DNA from: Dipteris shenzhenensis
Lineage: Eukaryota; Polypodiophyta; Polypodiopsida; Gleicheniales
Length of the DNA: 64,000 nt
Assembly: GCA_047967505.1 (NCBI GenBank)
Contig: CM106541.1
Reading direction: 5' to 3' (one strand)
Part shown: positions 56,172 through 64,000 of the stretch, one piece after another
How the letters are laid out: every line of letters starts with the position of its first letter
Numbering within the stretch: position 1 is the first letter of the stretch
Translations under genes and position numbers: made by a program
The notes under the pieces: model-generated
The model's input: the letters and a program-made list of their open reading frames with translations, nothing else
Databases searched by the model: none
What the model was told of the DNA's origin: nothing

Positions 56172-57079
56172 ATGGCAAGAGTAAAAAACACTACTAGACC
56201 CACTCGATGCCGCCTCCACCCTTCCTCCTCTAGCTCCACCACCTCCATGGCATTTGTGCACATGAACCTACCTGGGTCCGGTGGCACCTCCCCCAACTCT
56301 CGTGAGCCCTCCCCCAACTCTCGTGAGGTCTCCCAAGTCTCGTGAGCCCTCCCCCAACTCTCCTGAGCATGAGCCTTCCCCTGAGCCTTCCCCCCATCCT
56401 TCCCCTCAGCCTCAGCCTCAGCTTGACCCTCAGCCTTCCCCTCCCCATGAGAGCCCTCTCTCGATCGAACAAAATGTGTTCGATAACCTCTCGGAGATAG
56501 AGAGGCTTCCTGAGGGCCAACAGACTGCCAGGAAAAGCACCATCTTCCCTCTCCCAGTGATACAACCCATCACAGAGATGATCCTTGTGCCCATGAGGAG
56601 GGTAAGCAGATGCCGAGGAAGCCCCATCCCAAAGAAGGTCAAAGCTGAAGACATCAGCGAGAGGACTCGGAGGAGGATCAGCGCAGACAAGAGTAGCAGA
56701 AGAAGTTCAAGGTAGACAAGAGGTCGTGGGCTAGTGTTCAGGTACCTATAAGGCCCCCACCAAGAGTCAGGAAGCCATACAGAGCAAAGCTAGGAGCGTG
56801 GGCCTTGAGGGAGATCAGGCAAATGCAAAAGACCATCAACAACTTGATCCCACATGCTCCCTTCCATGTGGTATGGGAGATAGCACAGGGATACAAGAAC
56901 GACGTGTGATTCAACACAGGAGCTATGGGGGCACTCCAAGAGGCTGCGTAGTAAGTGACCACCGCTCTCTTTGAGGATGCCAACTTGTGTGCCATCCATG
57001 CAAAGCGCATCACGGTCATGGACAAGGACATGGCTCTGGCGACGCGGCTATGGAGTGACCCAAGTTTGAAGCCCTAGAT
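56172..57079 (+). pseudogene. Histone H3-like intronless pseudogene, CENH3-like features
   Basis: The frame from 56172 starts MARVKNTTRPTR, like an H3 N-terminus. A Pro/Ser tail with PSPNSRE repeats, then QTARKST (56521-56541, identical to H3 residues 5-11), lies one frame away, indicating frameshifts near 56335 and before 56715. The core (56745-57079) reads WALREIRQMQKTINNLI, PFHVVWEIAQGYKNDV, MGALQEAA, and [16 protein letters not shown], a clear histone fold. The ATG-to-end span is about 300 codons against 136 in H3; the extra length is in the tail. LIP before PF is seen in centromeric CENH3, but loop 1 is not longer than in H3. Stops at 56907 (TGA at the DLRF Arg), and at 56952 and 56955, kill it. 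The lack of introns suggests a retrocopy. Confidence 0.75.
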
Positions 57080-57217
57080 TCTCTTGTAGCCCACTCTTAG
57101 GACTTAGACCACCCCCTGCCCTTGAAGGCACTATCTTGTATCTAGGGCCCAAGGGCCCATTTTTTTAAATAAAATATATCGACATTATCTACACTATCGC
57201 ATTGTTGTGCATTGGGG

Positions 57218-57373
57218 GGGAAAAGTGTCCCCGGCATGTCGCCAGGACCCTAGAAAGCCCAAAATCCACCACGACATGAATTTGGGCATTCTGGACTTGC
57301 AAAATGCCCAAATTCATGCCGTAGCAGGTTTTGGGCTTTCTGGGGTCTTGGTGACATGCTGGACACTTTTCCC
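57218..57373. repeat. 156-bp hairpin with long arms
   Basis: About 70-bp arms, 57218-57290 and 57303-57373, are reverse complements apart from scattered mismatches. They start GGGAAAAGTGTCC and meet at AAATTTGGGCATT, around a loop of about 10 bases. It could be a MITE or a microRNA-like foldback. No clear target duplication is seen. Confidence 0.85.
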
Positions 57374-57392
57374 TTCTGTGCGATGGTGAAAT

Positions 57393-57598
57393 TCTCTGGC
57401 TCTCTCATGCCATCCTTTATATGCCTGCATTTCTTGTTGATTGGGAACATTAGGAAGAACTGGTTCTTCTTCATTTCTTGTAATGAACTCCCAATAGCCT
57501 TTTCCCATAAGGAAATTCGTCATTCTAAACTTCCATGCTTGGAAGTTGTTCTTGTCAAGCTTTCCAGTCACAATCTATGAAAGAGAATCAGACACCAT
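57393..57598 (-). pseudogene. copia D gag, N-terminal fragment
   Basis: ATG at 57598 gives MVSDSLS, then a TAG at the eighth codon, as in B, and KLDKNNFQAWKFRMTNFLM with PNVPNQQEMQAYKGWHERAR. The similarity to B ends there. The fragment is truncated and cannot work. Confidence 0.9.
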
Positions 57599-58086
57599 TA
57601 TAGAACACTGCAAAATATTTTGTCACTGCAAAAAACACAGCTTTTGCTTCACACGGGCAGATCTGCAAAACGGACGAAAGGTATTTGACCACACAGTCAC
57701 TTCCTAGTGACGATTTTGCATCAACAGGCAACAAGGATGATTCTGCAACTCCCAATAACTCTGCGCACAAGCATACGATGCAATTTCTGTGGTAACTTTT
57801 CACCGACTTGCAGAGCAGTGGTCGCACAGCAAAAACAAGGCCTTTTTCTGAGTGCCTGCAAAGAACTTCTGCCTTCAAAATGGGCCCCGAAATGGCCTCG
57901 CAGCATATATTGCCCTCTCGCCACACCGCAAAGGGCGTCTCAATCTGAGACAATGCACTCTTGCACTTTCTAGCTATGCTACCTGCAGAGATTTTCTCCC
58001 AAACTCGAAAAAGGAAAGCAACACCGGTCCTCTTACCAGGACACCGCGAACTTGGTTTGCTTTCTTGAGCTCCTTACCACGAACCA

Positions 58087-58099
58087 GGCTCTGATACCA
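58087..58099 (-). other. tRNA-Met primer binding site of D
   Basis: The - strand reads TGGTATCAGAGCC, the standard plant copia site, directly after the LTR. Confidence 0.92.
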
Positions 58100-58453
58100 T
58101 GTGAAGATAGTGGGAGAGAGGGAAGGAGTCTCACTTGCAGGTTTCTCACATACACAATGGGGGAATACACACAAAGGTGGAGGCTAAAAATAGGTTTCCT
58201 CTTCTTAGTTGTGTAAGCCAAAAGAACTCTAGTACAAAGAAATAGAAGAACCCTATATGTGGGTCTCAAACCAAACTCAGCTAACTAAGGTGGCATACTA
58301 ACTGAGCCACGAACTAGAGTAGATAAGGATAGATGTCATCCAGCTATTATTCATGGGCGGTGTACCAACCGCATCTGCAGCTCTAACAAGTCGGTGACGT
58401 TAATGCACAATGGTCACCTTGGCATATCACGAGTGGAGCTCGATATCTCAACA
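58100..58453 (-). repeat. 5' LTR of copia D
   Basis: 354 bp with TGTGAAGATAG and CTCAACA ends on the + strand. It is collinear with the A and B LTRs. Confidence 0.95.
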
Positions 58454-58529
58454 TTCTATTGGTTCGATTTAGAGCTCTAGCCTTTGCAAAAATACAGCTT
58501 TTAGTTTAAAAAGGCTAGATTTGGAAGCA

Positions 58530-58820
58530 TGAGTATGCTAGCAATTGCCTTTTTGAAAAATTCATGAAGTTTTGGATTCTGGAATCCACTATGTTGACAA
58601 GCGTGAACATAATGATTTTTTTCTCTATGAAAAAGTAAAGTTTTGTCAATAGAATGAAAAATTCATACGAAAAAATATGAATTTCAATTTATGAATGAAC
58701 AAAAATATCGTTCAAAAAATATGGAGATTTTTATCTGTTCAACTTTATCACAACAAAGTGGATTCCAAAATCTAGATTTACATCATTTTTAAAAAGGACA
58801 ACAGTTTTCATCTTCATGAT
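58530..58820. repeat. Imperfect inverted repeat, possible MITE
   Basis: The arm at about 58530-58610 (TTCTGGAATCCACTATGTTG) pairs with the arm at 58735-58815 (CAACAAAGTGGATTCCAAAA). The pairing is imperfect across about 80 bases. No flanking duplication was identified. The remainder of 58454-59440 is AT-rich without a recognised gene. Confidence 0.5.
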
Positions 58821-59646
58821 TCATATTTAGATCAGAATAAAGTAAACCACCAAATTGTACTACTCACAATCGTCTAAAATTTGACCGTTCAGATATTTGA
58901 TTTTCTTTCTACATCTATCAAAATATTTTCTTTTAACAAGCCTCTTCTTTGTCTATGGACGACATATACTACTTATCTTAACACCACATATATTCTCTAA
59001 TTCAATGATAAGGATGAGCTTCAATGATTGGGATGAAGTTTTCGTAGAAGAAAAAAACATTTTTTTAATTCTAAGTAAGTAATGTATTATACTTTACATA
59101 GAAATGCATGAATTATTAGTAGTTTCAAAGAATATTAGATCGTATCATTGATCTTGTTTTTTTCAATTTGTCATTTATTGTGAAAAGTAGAAACTTTTTC
59201 ATCTTTCAATTAGCAATATGTGCATTTTTCAAAAGAAGTTTAAAACTATGCTTATTTTGTAAAAGTTATGAAAATAGTTCTCAACAATGTCTCCAAAAGA
59301 TTGTAAAATTGATCAATATTTAAGACCAGTGAAAATTCATAATAGCCTATTGCAAACGATAACTCATGACTCGTCATTTTTCATGACTCGCTATTATTTA
59401 TTATTCAATAAGTCAAGGATAATAACTAGAGGGGGTTAAAAGTGAGAGAGAGAGAGAGAGAAAAAAGGAGGGATGGCACAATGTAGATAATATGATTTTT
59501 TAATTTAAATTTACAAAACAGTAAAAATGAAATGAAGCAAGACCTAAATGAAGGTGGTCAACTACCACTTAGGTAGTTAATAAAAAAGAGTGTGCAGTGT
59601 GGGGGTTTGGCTTCGAGTTTAAAGAGAGCCATAGAGGACTAGAATA

Positions 59647-59812
59647 AATGGAAGTAAATACGACAAGGGGGTACATTGGGTAGATATTAGTTAGAAAGGG
59701 GGTACATTGGGTAGATATTAGTTAGAAAGGGGGTACATTAGGTACATAATTGGAAGTAAATAAGACAAGAGGGTACATTAGGTAGGAGAACTAGTTAGAA
59801 AGGGGAAAAAAT
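59647..59812 (+). repeat. Tandem repeat of GGGGGTACATTGGGTAG type
   Basis: GGGGGTACATTGGGTAGATA occurs twice in adjacent units of about 35 bp, with two diverged copies after. GA microsatellites flank the region (59445-59464, 60019-60096). The rest of 59440-61400 has no supported gene. Confidence 0.85.
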
Positions 59813-61399
59813 GTAAGAAAATTAGTTAGAATCGGTTAGGGGTTGGCTAAAAGATGATAAGAGCGGGGGGGAAATAAAGTAAGTAATTAATAATAATAAA
59901 TAAACTTAAACAATTCCCAGAAAGGAAAAAGGAAAATTATTTTTTTTTAAAGGGGGAGAATGTTAGATGAGTTGTTATTGTTAGTGGGGGTTTTCTCAAT
60001 TTAGAGTTTTGAGATCTAAGAGAGAGAGAGAGAGAGAGAGTGTGTGTGTGTGTATAATTTTGATTTTTCTAAGAGAGAGAGAGAAAGAGAGAGAGTTGAT
60101 GAGCATATCCACATATCAAAATAATGAAATTGTATGGATTCAATTTTAGGACCTACAAATAGGTAATGTAACCTAACAAAACAACTTCCATGCATACACA
60201 ACAACCATCGATCGCAAATGGATACCAATATTCCAAATTAAAAGGGAGGTACAAAATGGCCCTTCTAAAGCAAACATCCTCACTCAACAATAATTCCCAA
60301 TTCAAGCAGTTGCTGCTACTAGAACGATCCACAGAGCACAAGGTCTAACAGTGGACAAGTTGGCTTTCTCACCAACAAGGATTCAAACACACGATCTTGC
60401 ATACACAGCACTCTCATGCATAAAAAACACAAAAAACCTTTACTTACTTCAACCATTCCAACAACATCATTTCTTGGTAGATAGAGGCATTACTAATCCA
60501 TCTTGTTTATTAATGTTTCCAGCACACTGTTCAACCAACATTCCTTATTTAATTTGTATCGCTATTCGTAGTCCATTTGTTGCTTTAGGATTTTGTAGTT
60601 TTTTAGATGATATAGGACTGTCATTGGTGAATGTGTTGATTGCTTTGATATTGTATTCTTTACGTGATACTATCTGGAAAATTTTATCGTTATGTTTGTT
60701 TGTTTGTTTTAAGGTTGGTATAGTAAAGATGGGGGAAGGTATGGTCTTAGGGTGGGTCACGGAGGCAACATTGGTTGATGTATTGTTTTTGTTTGGCATA
60801 CATTAACAATAAAAACATGTTATGTTTCTCATGGTATTTATCATCTTAGTTGTGTTATGTCTCATATGCTAAAAAGCATAAAAAGCATGTCACCAACCAT
60901 GAAAAAACACATGGTTTTTTTGTTTTAATAGCTAAAAGTATAAGCAAGAGACAAAATCTATCACAACGCACTTGGAATGGGGCAAGTCTTGCAACAATGA
61001 GTTGTGACTCATCACAATGATGATAGAATAATGGGCTAAGCACATGTGAAGACAAGAACCTAACATTAAGGTAGAACGAGGTCAAAGCACAAACATTGAA
61101 AATATCTGTAAGGTGAAGGAGCCAAGGAAAAAAATGCAAACTTAGGATATAATGAGGCCTAAGGGATGTAACATTTTCAACAACAAAAGTCACTTTTGCA
61201 AGAGGTTGAATTTAAACTTGGAGGGATGACCACTAGAAACACATACATTTTCCCATACTTTACTATGAGTAATCCAATCAAGTTATCCTCCTAATAGGAG
61301 CCCATGGTCGAAAATTTGGCATTAGTATTTGTCGCATGAGGCGCGAGTGTCGATTAACATAAGATGATTAAGGTCGATTGACGTGAGTGTTGATTAAGG

Positions 61400-62500
61400 T
61401 AAGTATCAATTAATGTATTTGAGGGCAATGGCAGAGCATTTCGGCTTATTTGAGAAAGTTTGTGGCAATTCCAGATGCTGATTCGAGAAAGTTTGTGCCT
61501 GCCCTGAGCGAGTATATATGTAGGGGAGGGAGGGTGCTAAGGCCGAGCAAACAAAGGGAGGGGGAGCAAATCCTGAGACAAGGGGAGAGAGGATGGAAGG
61601 GAGAGAGGAAGGGTGAGGGCAATGTGCGGAGGCAAGGTGAGGACAGTGCACAGAGGATAAGTCAGTGGATGAGGTGGTGAGGGTAGGGCGTAGAGGGAGG
61701 TGGTGAGGCTTAGGTCAACTAGCTTAATTAGATATTAGGGAGACGATGATACCTTAGGTTAATTGGGTTAATTAGATAATAGGGAGGCAATGAGGAGACA
61801 AATTAATGCATTTATTTTAGGGAGGGTGAATATGGAGAGCAAATAGGCAAAGACCTATTAACTCTCCCTACTAGGTGACAAGTTATCCTCCTGATCTATT
61901 CTATTCTTTATAGAGACTAATCCGAGGCCTAATGATGTGGTAGGTATGTGGAGGTTCGGGGGAGGAGGAGGGAGGTTCGGGGAGAGGAGGAGGTTCCGAA
62001 ATAGGAGGAGGTCAAAAGGCCACGATCTACACACACCATGCTGTGCCGGGTTGCCATGTGGCACTTGGCAGTTTGAAACATTAGGGAAATTTTGGACTCA
62101 AAAAGGGCCTCTTAGATTAGTCCCTTAAGATTTGTGATTAGGAAACCAGCCAATGGGAAGGCTTGGGCATTAAAAGAATGGAGGATTCCATATTGGCCTC
62201 TCATTGGTGGAGAATCCTCCTTGGTCCCCACTAGGCTTCCACTTGCCTCTCTCTTGCCCCCACCACCTCTTGAGGCATTTACTCCCCCCTTTCACTTTTG
62301 GATGGTCCCCATACCCTCCTAGGCTCTCTTGGTAGGCCCCCAAATCCGTGACTTTTTTTTCCCTCCAAAAAATTGAAATTTTCCAAAAGTGTCCCTAGCA
62401 CCGCAAAGTCCTCCCAAGAGTTTCCCCAAACTATCCCCATTGACTCCCGACCTTTCTCTGATCCTCTTCCTCCTCTCTACCTCCTGTTAGCGGACATGGA
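61400..62500. other. Non-coding GA-rich stretch
   Basis: Purine-rich segments (61535-61690, 61950-62010), no recognised frame. TTAGGTTAATTGGGTTAATTAGATAATAGGGAG near 61755 partly repeats a segment near 61718. Confidence 0.4.
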
Positions 62501-62745
62501 GGGGAGGAGGAGCAGGCATGGAGGAGGGAGGGAGGGGGAGGGCAAGAGGAGCAGGGGTGGAGGAGGGAGGGAGGAAGGGGGATGAGGAGGAAGGGGGAGG
62601 AGGGAGGGAGGAGGGGGAGGGGGAGGGGAGGAGAGGGGAGGGGGAGGAGGGAGGGAGGGAGGGGGAGGAGGAGGGAGGGGGAGGAGGGAGTGAGGGAGGG
62701 GGAGGGAGGAGGGGGAGGGAGGGAGGGAGGAGAGAGAAGGAGGGA
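62500..62745 (+). repeat. GGGAGG purine-rich microsatellite
   Basis: An almost pure G/A tract made of GGAGGGAGG-like units. A near-perfect AT palindrome (AATTCAAAATTCAAATTTTG and beyond) lies at 62746-62777. Confidence 0.95.
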
Positions 62746-62777
62746 ATTCAAAATTCAAATTTTGAATTTTGAATTTT

Positions 62778-63137
62778 TTGGTTCCCACCTAGGAGTAAGA
62801 GTTGTGTAAGAGGTGTAAGAGGTGGGGTAACTTTTGGGCTTAACCCACCTAGGTGAGGGGGGTTAGGACTTTTTGGGACCTACCTTGGCCCTTTCATTAG
62901 GACTAATCCATTCCTTATGAGGACCTTTTGAGACCCCAATTCTCCCCTAATGGGCCCTTATGATGTAAAATATTGTAAAGTATGCTAGGAATGGCCTTGA
63001 TATGCTTTAGAAGTGTGCCTTGATATTCTGAAGGCATTGGTGATGACTGCAATGAAGTTTGATACAAAGTGGTAAGGTCGACAGATGCAGTGATAACTAT
63101 GAGCAACAATGGGTTAAAATGGTTGTAATGGAGTAAA
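62778..63137. other. Non-coding stretch before the last LTR
   Basis: No gene or repeat is recognised. GTAAA at 63133-63137 is the left flank of the LTR. Confidence 0.4.
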
Positions 63138-63434
63138 TGTTGGGATATCTCAAGGTGTATGCCTCAGGCACACCTTATGTTTCTATGTGTGAGTGCTAGA
63201 GGCACAGTTAGGTGCCCATAAGCACAGTTAGGTGGTGGAGAGCCACATAGGATGATTGAGAGAATCTAGGAGCAGATTGAGGAGATGATTGTGGAGCTCT
63301 GAGGTCATCAGTGATGTCAGTGAGCATGTATGAGGTGCCTACTTAAGGACCTCACTCTTCTTCATTCTACAAGCAAGTAATGTAAGTATTCTGAGTTTGT
63401 GTCCACTCTTTCCTTTCCTTTCAGTTTCCCAACA
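63138..63434 (+). repeat. 5' LTR of a copia element leaving the window
   Basis: 297 bp, starting TGTTGGGATATC and ending TTTCCCAACA, so the ends form an 8-bp inverted repeat. A primer site follows directly. It is not related to the A/B or E LTRs beyond the ends. Confidence 0.88.
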
Positions 63435-63447
63435 TAGTATCAGAGCC
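63435..63447 (+). other. tRNA-Met primer binding site
   Basis: TAGTATCAGAGCC differs from TGGTATCAGAGCC by one G to A change. Confidence 0.85.
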
Positions 63448-64000
63448 ATTTGATCCTCCTTGAGCCCATTTCTGCCACATCATCATCTTCTTCCTCTTCT
63501 TCTTCTTCACCATCTCTCCCTCTTCTTCCCAAAATTTGTTTGAGCCTCCTCCGGTTCTCACCCATTTCCCATGCCCTTCTAGCTGGAGATCCATCTTGTT
63601 GGGGCGAATTTCTGGCTACAAGGAATTGACATATTTCCACCTCTGCTGGTCGCCATTGTACGATTTTCATCGATTTTTCTTGCTGCGTTTTCTCTGCACC
63701 TGCTCCTTCTTTCTCTAATTCCTTTCAGGGCAAGCTTCTCCATCCTTGGGCTACCTTGTGCTGAAATCTGAGCAGCAATGGCTGCATATTGAAGGAGAAA
63801 ACAGAGAAAAACCAGTCGACTTTGTTGAAGGAAGAGAAGGCGACCTGACGTGTTTTTTCGCCTCTTCTTCCCAGAGGATCTACTGTGGTATACCAACTTT
63901 CTTTTGCCTTAGAAAGCCCACTTTATTTTGCTCTAAAGAGTGAGCTATAAGCCCTCCAAGTTCAGCTCTCTAGTTTTGATAGTTTTGACAAGCTTTTGAA
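63448..64000 (+). mobile_element. Leader of the right-edge copia element
   Basis: A CTTCTTCCTC-rich leader follows the primer site. No gag motif is reached before the window ends. Short frames here are not convincing. Confidence 0.6.

Larger units (their letters stand above)
57393..58453 (-). mobile_element. Copia copy D: 5' LTR, leader and start of gag
   Basis: On the - strand: LTR 58453-58100, primer site, leader, and gag from ATG 57598. The match to B ends sharply at about 57393 within gag, close to the hairpin. It is the same family as A and B. Its leader is uninterrupted where B holds the DNA element. The right flank is TTCTA. Confidence 0.93.

Noticed and set aside
60370-60410. A tRNA-like B-box phrase (GGATTCAAACACACGATC)
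   Set aside because: No A box or cloverleaf could be built around it.
60351-60806. A 151-residue open frame with hydrophobic C-terminus
   Set aside because: No recognisable domain, AT-rich background, no splice or promoter context; likely chance.
62500-62770. Gly/Glu/Arg-rich frames
   Set aside because: Compositional, from the GGGAGG tract.

Overview
The window looks like repeat-dense nuclear DNA of a land plant. The evidence is Ty1/copia and Ty3/gypsy elements of plant type, tRNA-Met and tRNA-Asp-like primer sites, a plant 3-ketoacyl-CoA synthase relic, a spliced plant-type heavy-metal-associated (HMA) gene and a diverged histone H3-like relic. I cannot name the species. Only one host gene looks intact (HMA, 50.1-50.9 kb).

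Layout. 1-4142: 3' part of a copia element (copy A, + strand). 4143-4924 and 36081-40047: two halves of a Ty3/gypsy element (- strand) whose gag was split by copia element E (4925-36080, + strand). E is split in turn by copia element B (5831-31577, - strand, 5-bp duplication TATGA). The leader of B is split by a 20.3-kb DNA element (10427-30743) with 26-bp perfect terminal inverted repeats and a 4-bp AAAT duplication. This is a four-level nest, and each level down to the DNA element is supported by flanking duplications and by host sequence that resumes on the far side.

The 20.3-kb DNA element is the most unusual object here. It has a leftward gene of unknown family (10.8-12.7 kb) with a plausible 5' intron and a duplicated promoter/leader exon (16.1 and 17.75 kb). 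It has a rightward gene (26.2-29.6 kb) with spaced acidic motifs that could be a DDE-type transposase; from memory it resembles the family called DUF7869. Between the genes lie polypyrimidine blocks and a 7.5-kb satellite array. The satellite is about 182 bp per monomer, organised in trimers of about 546 bp and further in 9-mers of about 1.64 kb.

40.0-46.9 kb: a degenerate copia element (F) with a Ty3/gypsy integrase segment inside its RNase H region, then gypsy remnants. 47-55.7 kb: a decayed KCS fragment, the HMA gene, and non-coding DNA with local duplications and microsatellites. 56.2-57.1 kb: an intronless, broken histone H3-like sequence with a long Pro/Ser tail. 57.2-58.5 kb: a 156-bp hairpin and a 5' fragment of a third copy (D) of the A/B copia family, which serves as an empty-site control for the DNA element. 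58.5-63.1 kb: non-coding DNA with a possible MITE and microsatellites. 63.1-64.0 kb: the 5' LTR and leader of another copia element that runs off the window.

Almost all coding regions of the mobile elements are broken. Where copies can be compared, many stops are CAG/CAA/CGA to TAG/TAA/TGA changes, as expected from deamination of methylated cytosine.
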